IMG/VR virus record: IMGVR_UViG_3300043418_000252
Location: 1-49,050 of that record
Source of the DNA: a virus
Strand: one strand, 5' to 3'
Length of the DNA stretch: 49,050 bases
Below, one piece after another: positions 34,768-42,954 of this stretch. The number at the start of each line of letters is the position of its first letter. The stretch's first letter is position 1. A program made the translations under genes and the position numbers. Under the pieces are notes generated by a model. It saw only the letters and a list, made by a program, of their open reading frames with translations, did not search any database and was not told the origin of the DNA.

Positions 34768-36042
34768 TTAATTGTAATAAGAGAGTATATGTCCTATCAC
34801 ATCAATTGTCCACCCATTTCCGAGCATCTTGTAACGTTGTGAATCTGAAACGTGAGCAGTATATCCATCATCAACCGTCTGTAAACGTTCGCACTCTGTC
34901 GGTGTTAGTCGTCGGATATTTCCAGAAACAGAAACTACATTTTGACCACTTCCATCCTCTCTAGATCTTGCTGGAATAGTTGCTCCTTTACCGATTACAA
35001 CTTCTCTAAAACCTTTTCCGTCGTTATGCGTTCGCAAAGTGCCGCTTTTTATTTCAACAGCCGGGCTTCTTGTGTCAGTATTTAGGCAAGGAGATATTCC
35101 TTCAATATCATAAACTCTATTATGTTGATATGGTTGAACTCCTTCTGATTCTTTTGATGGATTTATTTGCATTACCAAATTGTCTTTTTGAACACTAGTT
35201 AAGTAATTCGTTTTACCATCATTTCTTGGTTCAAGTTGTTGCTCGGTTTCTAATCCAGCAACACGGCTTTTTGGATTTTCAGGATTTCGTCCACGCATTG
35301 CAACACATTGAATTTCTACTGCATTTGTATTACCCGTATCTAAACAATAGGTTTTTCCATCAGTTCGGGACAATGGGCCGGTACCGCCTTTACCAGTTTT
35401 TGAACTTCTTGGCATTGTGTTATGGACCACTAAATCCATTTGAGAATGTAAGCCCCCACTATTTCCACCAGCAGTAAAACAACGTGCTTTTCTGTTGGTT
35501 TCAATATAATTTGAATCTAAATTATTTCTTGAAGCACCGAAAGAAGTTAGTGGGTAAGTTTTTAATTCATCTTGGATTTTTCTAACTTTATTTCCTGTTT
35601 TTTCAGAGTGTCTATTTAACCAATCCAACATTTTATCACTCAAAAAATACTTTTCGTCAACTTCGCCTTCCAAAATATCTTTAAGTAAAATTCCTTTGTC
35701 TTTTGGTTGTGGAATTTTGCAAACCAAATCTCCAAAAAATCCATCAGGTTCAGTATAAATATTAGTCCAATACAAACGATTTCTATTTTGAGCTGAAACT
35801 AAAGCAGAATTGATACGAATTGGTTTTATACCTATTGCCCTAGTTAAAATATTTTCCCATTTCTCACCCATGATTACATTTTCGAGTAAGAACTTTATAT
35901 TTGGGTTTATTTCCTTTAGTTCATGTAAAATTCTCATGTATTCCCAAAACAAATAAGACTGTCCCTCAAATTCAAAGTTTTGGTTTTTCAATTCTAAGTA
36001 ATGATCGAGTGTTAAAATCTCGATGTTATCTTTTGTGCTCAT
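34768..36042 (-). CDS. C5 cytosine DNA methyltransferase, C-terminal part (frameshifted)
   Basis: This 424-residue frame holds motifs IV-X of a C5 methyltransferase: FLLENV (motif VI), QNRNRLYW (motif VIII), a long Gly/Asn/Thr-rich target-recognition region, then RRLTPTECERLQ and YKMLGNGW (motifs IX and X). The first residues match the segment right after the catalytic PCQ loop. The catalytic Pro-Cys lies a few codons upstream in this same frame, before the first ATG. The N-terminal part is in the preceding frame (36039-36311). One extra G in the six-G run at 36085-36090, or -1 frameshifting there, would join them. Confidence 0.75.
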   Translation of the reverse strand: MSTKDNIEILTLDHYLELKNQNFEFEGQSYLFWEYMRILHELKEINPNIKFLLENVIMGEKWENILTRAIGIKPIRINSALVSAQNRNRLYWTNIYTEPDGFFGDLVCKIPQPKDKGILLKDILEGEVDEKYFLSDKMLDWLNRHSEKTGNKVRKIQDELKTYPLTSFGASRNNLDSNYIETNRKARCFTAGGNSGGLHSQMDLVVHNTMPRSSKTGKGGTGPLSRTDGKTYCLDTGNTNAVEIQCVAMRGRNPENPKSRVAGLETEQQLEPRNDGKTNYLTSVQKDNLVMQINPSKESEGVQPYQHNRVYDIEGISPCLNTDTRSPAVEIKSGTLRTHNDGKGFREVVIGKGATIPARSREDGSGQNVVSVSGNIRRLTPTECERLQTVDDGYTAHVSDSQRYKMLGNGWTIDVIGHILSYYN

Positions 36043-36311
36043 TCCTTTGCGTTTTCCAGCGAATGAAAATGATTGACAAGGACTCCCCCCACTAGAATAT
36101 CAATAAATCCTAAATCTGAACCTTTTACGTTTCTAACGTCACCCAATTGAATAGTTTTATGAAAATTTGCCATGGTAACTTGTATTGCATATTTGTCAAT
36201 TTCGCTGGCATAGTATTTTGTAGGTTTCAAACCTATTCGGTTCAAGGCTATTTGTAAGCAGCTCATTCCATCGAATAATGAGCATACGGTTAGTTCTTTT
36301 ATATTTATCAT
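36039..36311 (-). CDS. C5 cytosine DNA methyltransferase, N-terminal part (frameshifted)
   Basis: A 90-residue product carrying motif I (SLFDGMSCLQIAL) for S-adenosylmethionine binding, an ASEIDKYAIQV segment (motif II/III) and DILVGG, which normally leads directly into SPCQSFSFAGKR. Here the frame shifts after VGG, and 15 unrelated residues follow before a TGA overlapping the downstream ATG (ATGA at 36039-36042). Alone it has no catalytic Cys and would be inactive. Confidence 0.7.
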   Translation of the reverse strand: MINIKELTVCSLFDGMSCLQIALNRIGLKPTKYYASEIDKYAIQVTMANFHKTIQLGDVRNVKGSDLGFIDILVGGVLVNHFHSLENAKE

Positions 36312-36313
36312 AA

Positions 36314-36919
36314 TTAGCTTTTGTTTTTATAAATCACCGGAATCTTAAATTCTCTAGCTATAGCTATTTCTTCTGCCACTCCTTTGGATATAAAATCACC
36401 ATATACTCGAAGTTCAGAAACGATTCCTGATTTTAAATACGCTGTGTTATTACTAATTCCTTTGTTTCTATGTTCTGGTATAGAATCGTCTAATGCTAAA
36501 ATGTCAGCTAAATAAGGGACGAACGGAGTTGTATTTTTTTCTTCAAGATTGATTTTCTTTACGATTTGAAGAATTTTTTCAACGTTAGTATTTAAGTCAT
36601 TCGAAACCGGGTGCGCTATGTAAACGATTTTATTTGATTTCAACATATTAAACTTTACCATAGATTCATTTACTTTACTTTTAAAAGACTTGTCCGAATC
36701 ATATAGGTTTTCAACCATCTTTATAGCGTACATAACCGTAGAGTGATCTTTATTAAAAAAATCACCGATTTTAGATAGCGTAATACCTTGAATTTTTTTA
36801 TAGGAAATATACATCGCTGCCTGTCTAGCTTCAACTATATTTCGTTTCCTGGTTTTTTCAAATAGTTTCTGATGATCAACTTGAAAAACCAACGCGATAA
36901 TTTTTGTTATTTCAAACAT
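36314..36919 (-). CDS. DnaA domain IV-like HTH fused to deoxyribosyltransferase-like domain
   Basis: A 201-residue protein. Residues 30-72 match the DnaA C-terminal DNA-binding helix-turn-helix: EARQAAMYIS, then KIGDFFNKDHSTVMYAI, with the DHST signature that contacts DnaA boxes. Residues 97-201 (KIVYIAHPV..., PFVPYLADI, YGDFISKGVAEEI, PVIY) match the nucleoside 2-deoxyribosyltransferase-like/DUF4406 fold. There is no AAA+ domain. It might bind the phage origin or DnaA boxes while sensing or processing a nucleotide. The combined function is inference. Confidence 0.7.
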   Translation of the reverse strand: MFEITKIIALVFQVDHQKLFEKTRKRNIVEARQAAMYISYKKIQGITLSKIGDFFNKDHSTVMYAIKMVENLYDSDKSFKSKVNESMVKFNMLKSNKIVYIAHPVSNDLNTNVEKILQIVKKINLEEKNTTPFVPYLADILALDDSIPEHRNKGISNNTAYLKSGIVSELRVYGDFISKGVAEEIAIAREFKIPVIYKNKS

Positions 36920-37806
36920 GTATTTGATTTTTTAAGTTCCACTTCTATTTCAATTTCTTTTAAAATTAAATTGTCGAAGTACTCTTTTAATACAATTTTC
37001 TTGGTCTTGACAATAATTTTATTAGAATTACCTTGTAGTATTTTTTCAATATCTCTTTCGATGTTTTTTCTTTGGATAAAATTTGAGTTTGATTTTTGAA
37101 CTTCAAGTTCTTTTTCAAGTTCAATTTTAGCCTGTTCGCTTTTATCGGAATAGTATTTTTCAAATTTAGGATTTACAGCACCTAAAATTAAGCCTCTAGA
37201 AAGGAGTTCGTCAAAAATATGAACGCAGGGTTCTGAAAGTGTTTTTAATTGCTTATACTCGTTAAAAACACGTTTAATCCCATTGATTAGTATTTCTTCT
37301 TTTTGTGATTCTGTAATAGCTGAAATTTTTAAATTATTCTCATTTTTAGAAATATTATAATACGTTTGGTTTTCTAACTTCCACACTCGATATTTTTTAA
37401 TTACTTCTGAAAAATATTCTGTCCCAAATAATTGAAAATGATTTGATTTTGTTGGATATTCATTATATCTCTCTAATTCAAAAGCTTTATAGATTTCTTC
37501 TAACGTAATATCTTTGCATCTGGTTTTAACATAACGAAGCAGGTCGGATTTTGTAGCCATATCAATTTCGTTATTAATACCGGCCAGTGCAGAAATTTTA
37601 GTTATCATAAGGCCTACTACATTATTGAAATTGATTTCAGTTTCTCTGGCACGTATTTTTTTAAATCCGTAACATGATTTTAAAAATTCCGTATTTATGA
37701 CTTCTGTTGATTTTGCAATTTCATTCAATGTCGTCCCAGCCAGATGCATTAGATCTGACTGTATCTGCGCTTTGTCTACCGAGTAATGGTTGTTGTCGTG
37801 TTCCAT
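36907..37806 (-). CDS. Replication-associated protein of unknown function
   Basis: A 299-residue protein, highly helical. It contains DLLRYVKTRCKDITLEEIYKAFELERY and HFQLFGTEYFSEVIKKYRVWK, segments common in Bacteroidetes phage proteins encoded next to Lin1244-type replication proteins. Lys/Glu-rich coiled coil follows. A helicase loader or adaptor role is possible. The ATG at 37806 gives an 86-base overlap with the upstream gene; the later ATG at about 37749 gives 29 bases and may be the true start. Confidence 0.5.
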   Translation of the reverse strand: MEHDNNHYSVDKAQIQSDLMHLAGTTLNEIAKSTEVINTEFLKSCYGFKKIRARETEINFNNVVGLMITKISALAGINNEIDMATKSDLLRYVKTRCKDITLEEIYKAFELERYNEYPTKSNHFQLFGTEYFSEVIKKYRVWKLENQTYYNISKNENNLKISAITESQKEEILINGIKRVFNEYKQLKTLSEPCVHIFDELLSRGLILGAVNPKFEKYYSDKSEQAKIELEKELEVQKSNSNFIQRKNIERDIEKILQGNSNKIIVKTKKIVLKEYFDNLILKEIEIEVELKKSNTCLK

Positions 37807-38560
37807 TTTGTAAATTTTTATTTTGTAAATTATCTAGCCACTTTGCTTCAAACCCTTTCCAATCTTTCGAAATACATATTTCCAATATTTCATTGATTCC
37901 TTTTTTTGAAATATTAACCTGATTTATAAATCCAATCAAAGCAGTTTCACTATTCGTTGCTTTTTTTGTTTTTCTGACTTTTAACCAATCGTCAACTAAT
38001 TTTTCGGAACCACCTTTGTTTAATAATTCGTTTCGAAATGAAAATATTTCTTTTGTTTCTTTTTCTAAAAGAATATCTTCTTTACTATACTCTACTATAC
38101 TATACTCTACTATAGTATGTGGGTTTACGGGTGCTTTAGTTATACTTTTACTAGGTTTACGTATCCCTAAACCTGATAAAAGGAGTAGTAAACCATCATA
38201 ACTCAGGCATTTATTATTTCTCTTTTTGTAGGCATCTTGAATGTTTTTGATAAACTTATGGCTGTAAATTATTGAATTTTGCACCCATAAATCTTTATCA
38301 AATTCATCTAAGTCACATAGATCATTTATAATTTTTATAAGTGTTTCAGAAGAAATATTACATCTAGAAGACAGATACATAAGCTCAACTTTATCACTAA
38401 GATTTATGTAATGAAAGTTTGTAACAGCTAACTGTCTTAAAATCCTAACCCAAGCAGCATATCCGTCATTTCCGTAGGTTTTCTCTATGTAAAACATAGC
38501 TTTCCCTTCTTTACATAAAAAAGGAAAATAATCAACATTGTTTCTTTCAGGTCTGGCCAT
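37721..38560 (-). CDS. Lin1244/Lin1753-like replication protein (DUF4373 type)
   Basis: A 279-residue protein starting with the conserved YFPFLCKEGKAMFYIEKTYGNDGYAAWVRIL stretch (abridged here to its pattern) of the Lin1244/Lin1753 N-terminal domain, a winged-helix-like region found in phage replication initiators. A linker with a duplicated EYSIV follows, then a C-terminal helical domain resembling DnaD/DnaB-loader type tails (FNELLNKGG..., DWKGFEAKWL). It probably recognises the phage origin and helps load the host helicase. Confidence 0.65.
   Translation of the reverse strand: MARPERNNVDYFPFLCKEGKAMFYIEKTYGNDGYAAWVRILRQLAVTNFHYINLSDKVELMYLSSRCNISSETLIKIINDLCDLDEFDKDLWVQNSIIYSHKFIKNIQDAYKKRNNKCLSYDGLLLLLSGLGIRKPSKSITKAPVNPHTIVEYSIVEYSKEDILLEKETKEIFSFRNELLNKGGSEKLVDDWLKVRKTKKATNSETALIGFINQVNISKKGINEILEICISKDWKGFEAKWLDNLQNKNLQNGTRQQPLLGRQSADTVRSNASGWDDIE
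38084..38113. repeat. Two tandem copies of a 15-bp repeat
   Basis: ACTATACTCTACTAT occurs at 38084-38098 and again at 38099-38113 inside the replication protein gene. It keeps the frame and encodes EYSIV twice, within the linker. Confidence 0.85.
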
Positions 38561-38666
38561 TTCTAGTTATTTTATGAGTTTCACGATGACATTGAACTTT
38601 ATTAATTTCTTGAATTACCCCAATCCATTCTTTGTTTAAGACGAATGATTTTTTATCTTCTGCCAT
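38547..38666 (-). CDS. 39-residue hypothetical protein
   Basis: A small frame starting at the ATG at 38666 and overlapping the start of the replication protein by 14 bases. It is hydrophilic, with one short helix (NKEWIGVIQEINK). Good operon fit but no known family. Confidence 0.4.
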   Translation of the reverse strand: MAEDKKSFVLNKEWIGVIQEINKVQCHRETHKITRNGQT

Positions 38667-38757
38667 ATTTTTAGTTTAATGTTATTATTGAAATATGTGC
38701 TTTTTATGCTTAATAAAACACAAAAAACACATATTATTAAGTAAAAAAATAGTTGTT
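38667..38757 (-). promoter_or_regulatory. Intergenic region with dyads, possible regulatory site
   Basis: The only sizeable gap in the early operon. AATATGTG at 38692-38699 is inverted at 38728-38735, and CTTAAT/ATTAAG (38709-38714, 38736-38741) overlaps it. AAACACATATT at 38725-38735 matches sites at 3504 and 48862. Possibly an operator or mRNA structure. Confidence 0.35.
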
Positions 38758-39180
38758 TTAAAAAGGCATATCGTCCTCTTCTTCATTGGTAATAGCAACT
38801 GAAGTATTACTTGGTAATTGAGGATTTAATCCAAACGGGCTATCTTTTGGAGCTTGAGGGTATTCTTGTGGATTGGTTTGGGTTGGTGTGTTATTTACAC
38901 TTTCATTGTTTGGAACTGTAATTTTCCAACAAATAATTGTGTTGAAATACTTTTCTTCTCCTTGTGGAGAAACCCATAACCTTCCTTTTAAATTTAAGCT
39001 ACAAATTACCTCTTGTCCTTCTGTAAACGAGTCAATAATATCAACACGGTCTTGATGAAGTTCTAATAAAATAGTTTGAGGATATTGATCGATAGTTTCG
39101 ATTACAAATTCTCTTTTACAAAATGATGCCGAAACTTGTTGAGTTGGTTTAATTAGTTTGATTATTCCATTTATTGTCAT
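38758..39180 (-). CDS. ssb: Single-stranded DNA-binding protein (DUF3127 type)
   Basis: A 140-residue protein from the ATG at 39180; earlier in-frame ATGs overlap the MazG gene. The OB-fold region contains SASFCKREFVIET, EGQEVICSLNLKGR and GEEKYFNTIICW, typical of the Bacteroidetes DUF3127 single-strand binding family. The tail is Pro/Asn/Gln-rich and ends in EEEDDMPF, the acidic SSB C-terminal peptide that recruits replication and recombination proteins. It lies just downstream of the exonuclease/RecT genes and should coat single strands during recombination and replication. Confidence 0.8.
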   Translation of the reverse strand: MTINGIIKLIKPTQQVSASFCKREFVIETIDQYPQTILLELHQDRVDIIDSFTEGQEVICSLNLKGRLWVSPQGEEKYFNTIICWKITVPNNESVNNTPTQTNPQEYPQAPKDSPFGLNPQLPSNTSVAITNEEEDDMPF

Positions 39181-39184
39181 GATT

Positions 39185-39661
39185 TTAATTTTTGATAAAA
39201 GTTCCGTTTTCTGTTTTACCTTTTCTATTCTTAATTTCATTCCACGCAATGTTTGCGCACTCTATAAAATCTAAATTAAGAATTTCGCTTATTTCATTTA
39301 ATCCTGCTAAACAAAATTGATATCCTTTTTCTTCTTTACGAGTACGAACCCAATAAGAAGAGTTTATAATTCCGTTTAAATGAAAATCAACTTCTCTTTT
39401 ATGCGATTTTATGGTTTTATGAACATTCAAATCATCGTCATATTCAAAAGATAATTGTTTTGCATAAATAACCAGCACTACAAAAATATCTCCAATAGCA
39501 TCTTTTTGAAGTTCAATATTCCCTTTTAAAATAGCACTTGCTAATTCCCCACACTCTTCAACTAATTTTAAATATTGTTTTGGAGCGCATTCTAATAAAT
39601 GAATATTTCTTTCTTTAGCCCATTCGATAATAAGCGGTTGTAATTCTTTAAGTGTTTTCAT
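39185..39661 (-). CDS. MazG-like nucleotide pyrophosphohydrolase
   Basis: A 158-residue protein with the MazG core KLVEECGELASAILKGN (acidic metal ligands) and KDAIGDIFVVLVI, in the right order and spacing. The C-terminal half holds a second helical region and ends WNEIKNRKGKTENGTFIK, common in phage MazG-like proteins. It hydrolyses nucleoside triphosphates to monophosphates, perhaps adjusting dNTP or alarmone pools during infection. Confidence 0.8.
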   Translation of the reverse strand: MKTLKELQPLIIEWAKERNIHLLECAPKQYLKLVEECGELASAILKGNIELQKDAIGDIFVVLVIYAKQLSFEYDDDLNVHKTIKSHKREVDFHLNGIINSSYWVRTRKEEKGYQFCLAGLNEISEILNLDFIECANIAWNEIKNRKGKTENGTFIKN

Positions 39662-39665
39662 TTTT

Positions 39666-40595
39666 TTAATTATTTTTATTAATTAATTCAACCTCTTGTA
39701 ACTCTCTTTCTAAAAGCCATTTTTTAGCCATCCCAGAACGTCTTTTTAAGTGTTCAATATCTGAATCTTCCAAAGTAACATCAAAGCGTTTTACTCTCAT
39801 GTGTTTTGGAATATCAAATCTCCAAATTGGTGTTACTAAATCAAATCCTGGATAATCATACTTAAATTTTGTAATATCAAATATGTGATTACGTTCTAGT
39901 TGAGAAGCTGCTTCAATCCATCTATCTTCTGTTTCTTCCGGCATACCCATACTAAACCAAAGCGATTTCTTTTCAGCTTCAATACGGTGAGAAGGAGAGT
40001 TTACTAAACAATAGCATAACTCGCCCGTTCTTGAAATATCATGACCAGATTCAATCGCCATCCATGTATAGTCTTTAATTTGCCAAGAGTATAGCGAAGT
40101 TAATTCTGCTTTTTGAAATGTATCAAATTCATAGTTAGACTTTGTATCTCTAATTTTTTCAAAAATATTATCTGGGCAACCTTGTGAGAATTCATTTTCT
40201 AAATACTCTTCGTTTTTCCAATAAAGCACACCATCTACTTCAGAAAGTAATTCCAAAGAATCCTCTTCGACTATATTTCCTTTTTCAAGGTATTTGTTAT
40301 AAATTAACTTTCTTCTTCCCCAAAACACATGATTAAAAATCTCTTCTAATTTAGTTATGGCTCCAGTAGGTAATTCATCCTCACCCTTCTTCTTGCGGTT
40401 TAGTTTGTCGACGGATGATTGCTTTGTATCGGTCCACTTTGTAGCGCGTCCATTAGAATTTTTACCTGATTGTTTTTCCTCAAGCAGTTCTTGTAGCGCT
40501 AATTCATCTTCTTTTGTGAATTTTTCAGGAAGGTTTGTCATTAAATGACCAATTTGTGAAGCTCTAGGCTTAAAGTTTTCAAATAGTGATTTCAT
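39666..40595 (-). CDS. YqaJ-like recombination exonuclease
   Basis: A 309-residue protein. After a Lys-rich N-terminal region, KYLEKGNIVEEDSLELL, a QGCPDN loop and QIKDYTWM match the PD-(D/E)XK exonuclease core of YqaJ/lambda-exonuclease type proteins. The acidic residue in GNIVEEDS and the Asp of the QGCPD loop are likely metal ligands. It would resect double-strand ends to give the 3' overhang for RecT. The neighbouring RecT, SSB and MazG genes make a standard recombination cassette. Confidence 0.7.
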   Translation of the reverse strand: MKSLFENFKPRASQIGHLMTNLPEKFTKEDELALQELLEEKQSGKNSNGRATKWTDTKQSSVDKLNRKKKGEDELPTGAITKLEEIFNHVFWGRRKLIYNKYLEKGNIVEEDSLELLSEVDGVLYWKNEEYLENEFSQGCPDNIFEKIRDTKSNYEFDTFQKAELTSLYSWQIKDYTWMAIESGHDISRTGELCYCLVNSPSHRIEAEKKSLWFSMGMPEETEDRWIEAASQLERNHIFDITKFKYDYPGFDLVTPIWRFDIPKHMRVKRFDVTLEDSDIEHLKRRSGMAKKWLLERELQEVELINKNN

Positions 40596-40605
40596 ATTTT
40601 AATTT

Positions 40606-41115
40606 TTAATTAATTAATTTTTTCAAAGCATTTTTATAGGCCATGCTAGCTTTTAATTCGCATTTGAATCGCCCTAGCGTTATTTTCTTATTATTAATTC
40701 TTATACACGAAAGCCATTTATTTCTTGATTTATCCCAACAAACCCCTGTATATATAGATGTTTTGTTCTTTTTATCTTTAGAGTTATTTTCTCTATTTGT
40801 AATTAATTGTAAATTTTGAAGTTTATTATCTTCTTTTATGTTGTTTATATGATCAACAACAATTCTATTTGTTTTATTTGGTTTGTGGTTTAAAAAAGTC
40901 ATCGCAACTAATAAATGGACGCTTATTCTTTTTGGATTAAAGTGAATTTTTTTATTATGAAGCGTTACCATAAAATAATTATTTAAGTTTTTAAATTGTT
41001 TTAATATTAAAACTTTTTTAAATTTTAAACTCTTAACATTGCCTAAACTACTTACTTGATACAATCCTTCATAACCAGGAATCTCTTTCCAAATTTCTTT
41101 TTTGATTTCATTCAT
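40606..41115 (-). CDS. HNH homing endonuclease (NUMOD4 type)
   Basis: A 169-residue protein starting with the NUMOD4 pattern (IWKEIPGYEGLYQVSSLGNVKS). It then has an HNH core, VDHINNIKEDNKLQNLQLIT, and a C-terminal AP2-like segment (TGVCWDKSRNKWLSCI). This is a free-standing homing endonuclease, a selfish gene that cuts DNA lacking it. It sits between the exonuclease and the NinG-like gene, adjacent to the recombination genes that could repair its cut. Confidence 0.8.
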   Translation of the reverse strand: MNEIKKEIWKEIPGYEGLYQVSSLGNVKSLKFKKVLILKQFKNLNNYFMVTLHNKKIHFNPKRISVHLLVAMTFLNHKPNKTNRIVVDHINNIKEDNKLQNLQLITNRENNSKDKKNKTSIYTGVCWDKSRNKWLSCIRINNKKITLGRFKCELKASMAYKNALKKLIN

Positions 41116-41120
41116 AATAA

Positions 41121-41513
41121 TTAATATAAATATTTTAATTCTCTTGCTTGTTTTGAGTTTTCATGAATCCAAACGTGTCCAGTTCTACTAACGGCTAACC
41201 AAGTAGTTGTATCTAAAAAGTATTTAGCTCTGTCTTTACCAGAATACTTGTGATGTACATCTGTTGTTTGCTGCTTTGTTATAGGACAAACTTGATTCTC
41301 TGGTCTTGAAAGAAATTCTATTCTAAGTTTTGAATAGGTTTTATTTAGTTCAGCTTGTTTCTTACTAACCTTCGGAATGATGTATTTTTTAGCAGAATTA
41401 TGTGTTTGCGGCTTGTACTTTTTCTCACATGTCCATGAACAATATTTTTTTAAACTATTGTATTGGATAAAGTTTAAGCCGCATTCACATTTTTTTTCTT
41501 TAGGCTTTCGCAT
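41121..41513 (-). CDS. NinG-like/HNH protein with N-terminal zinc finger
   Basis: A 130-residue protein. The N-terminus has two Cys pairs (CECG, CSWTC) forming a zinc finger, and the C-terminal part has QVCPITKQQTTDVHHKYSGKDRAKY and HVWIHENS, an HNH-like/NinG-type pattern. It may be a structure-specific nuclease in recombination. Its end lies next to the homing endonuclease start, and its start overlaps RecT by 14 bases. Confidence 0.6.
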   Translation of the reverse strand: MRKPKEKKCECGLNFIQYNSLKKYCSWTCEKKYKPQTHNSAKKYIIPKVSKKQAELNKTYSKLRIEFLSRPENQVCPITKQQTTDVHHKYSGKDRAKYFLDTTTWLAVSRTGHVWIHENSKQARELKYLY

Positions 41514-42456
41514 TTCCGTTTAGTTGACGTTTTTTATCGTCACACAATACAATGAGATCAAGGTTATCCATTGGGATATGACTCTCAATACTTTTAATTT
41601 GATCTATTGTTTTAGCTAGTTCAATATACCTAGTAATATAAGGCTCGAACGTAACTTCATTTTCTACAGAAATTTTTTGTTTACAAGAAACCAAGTCTTT
41701 TATCGTATTGCAGGATTTTATATGATTCAAAACTCTTTCGTTTTCTTTATCATTTCCAATCTTTTCAGGGTTTATACTTGATTTTATTTCTACATGAGGA
41801 ATATCTTCAATATCACCATCAGAAATATTCAAGCCTGATACTTGATTGTAAAGCCAAACTTTTGCTTTTCTATCCGCTTTACCTATTAAAGAATCAAAAG
41901 TTGTGTACGCGTCAGATTTTACAGGGAAATCGATATTTTCTTCTCTTTTTTCTCCGTTAAGTTCCCATTTAATATTTGCTTTTACATTAGCTGTTTTTTT
42001 ATCAGCTGATTGATTTACTTCAGGAAACATAATAGCATACTTTAATCTGGGAACTAAATTTTTAAGCAAATATGTTCCTCCTTCCTTTGTTATGTAGGGA
42101 TTGCCCGCAATTACGTTCCACATGTTACCAGTCGGAAGTAAACCGATTAATGACATTTCAATAAAACAATCTTTTACTACTTCCAACGGGTAGCCTGGTC
42201 CTTTTTCATATTTACCGGTATTTTGATTTTTTACTAGATCACGGTCTGTTTTGAACCCTAGCTTACTTCCTTGAAGAGACATAATTGGAGACATAATTTC
42301 AGGGGTGAGATTTTCTCTTAAAAACCCAATTGCATTAGCAACTACTAATGAATTTTCAATGCTATTTACGTTTGAGGCAAGTACTAACTTTACTTTCTCC
42401 GACATTTCTTTAAATGCAACTTCTTGTTTTCGCGTGGTGCTTAATTCTGTAGACAT
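41500..42456 (-). CDS. recT: RecT-family single-strand annealing protein
   Basis: A 318-residue protein. Residues 60-230 match RecT: a SLQGSKLGFKTDRDL region, an EMSLIGLLPTGN(M)WNVIAG stretch and AKIKW-type strands. It anneals complementary single strands produced by the exonuclease encoded downstream. It overlaps the small gene at 42441 by 16 bases. The C-terminal 80 residues are variable and may recruit SSB. Confidence 0.85.
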   Translation of the reverse strand: MSTELSTTRKQEVAFKEMSEKVKLVLASNVNSIENSLVVANAIGFLRENLTPEIMSPIMSLQGSKLGFKTDRDLVKNQNTGKYEKGPGYPLEVVKDCFIEMSLIGLLPTGNMWNVIAGNPYITKEGGTYLLKNLVPRLKYAIMFPEVNQSADKKTANVKANIKWELNGEKREENIDFPVKSDAYTTFDSLIGKADRKAKVWLYNQVSGLNISDGDIEDIPHVEIKSSINPEKIGNDKENERVLNHIKSCNTIKDLVSCKQKISVENEVTFEPYITRYIELAKTIDQIKSIESHIPMDNLDLIVLCDDKKRQLNGNAKA

Positions 42457-42692
42457 AATTCTATGTTTTTAATGATTTGTATTTCTTGATTTTCGGCTTC
42501 CAAAATCATTCTAGAAGCATCCATAATCCCATCTTCACAAGTTTCCCAGTACTGTTTTTTTTGCCTATTAATAATTAAGACACTTTCAGATTTTGAGTTA
42601 TAAATGGCTGATTTCAATTTTTTATAACCGTTTTCCTTTAGGAAATTGGTATTGCGCTTGTTTTTTTTAATTGTGCAAAATTTATTTTCCAT
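42441..42692 (-). CDS. Hypothetical small protein
   Basis: An 83-residue protein, basic at the N-terminus and helical at the C-terminus. It has a strand-turn motif (SVLIINRQKKQYWETCEDG) but no identified domain. Lies between RecT and an HTH protein. Confidence 0.5.
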   Translation of the reverse strand: MENKFCTIKKNKRNTNFLKENGYKKLKSAIYNSKSESVLIINRQKKQYWETCEDGIMDASRMILEAENQEIQIIKNIELCLQN

Positions 42693-42954
42693 CGATATAA
42701 TTTGTTAGTGATTGTTGGGTGATAATCCATTCTTTACCAGGCTTGTTTGCTTTGATAAGTTTTTTCTTTATGTAACGAAGAATGGTCGTTTCATCTTTAT
42801 TTAAGATTTTGGCCGCGTCTCTAATTGTAAGAGTTTGCATTTCAGATACATTTTCTTTTTTAGAAAGCATTTCTTCGAGCTTATTTGTGACATTATTTGA
42901 AACACCATTAATAAGTTCTTGGAGGTCGTCTGGATGAAGTCTAGGTAAAGACAT
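42682..42954 (-). CDS. Excisionase-like helix-turn-helix protein
   Basis: A 90-residue protein whose C-terminal half (LTIRDAAKILNKDETTILRYIKKKLIKANKPGKEWII, abridged by pattern) is the MerR/excisionase-type winged HTH (HTH_17). The N-terminal half forms a possible dimerisation helix. It may control or assist excision, or regulate early transcription. Overlaps the next gene by 14 bases. Confidence 0.65.
   Translation of the reverse strand: MSLPRLHPDDLQELINGVSNNVTNKLEEMLSKKENVSEMQTLTIRDAAKILNKDETTILRYIKKKLIKANKPGKEWIITQQSLTNYIDGK

Noticed and set aside
36085-36090. Treating the two methyltransferase frames as two independent functional proteins
   Set aside because: Neither frame alone contains both cofactor-binding motif I and the catalytic Cys, so an independent role is unlikely.
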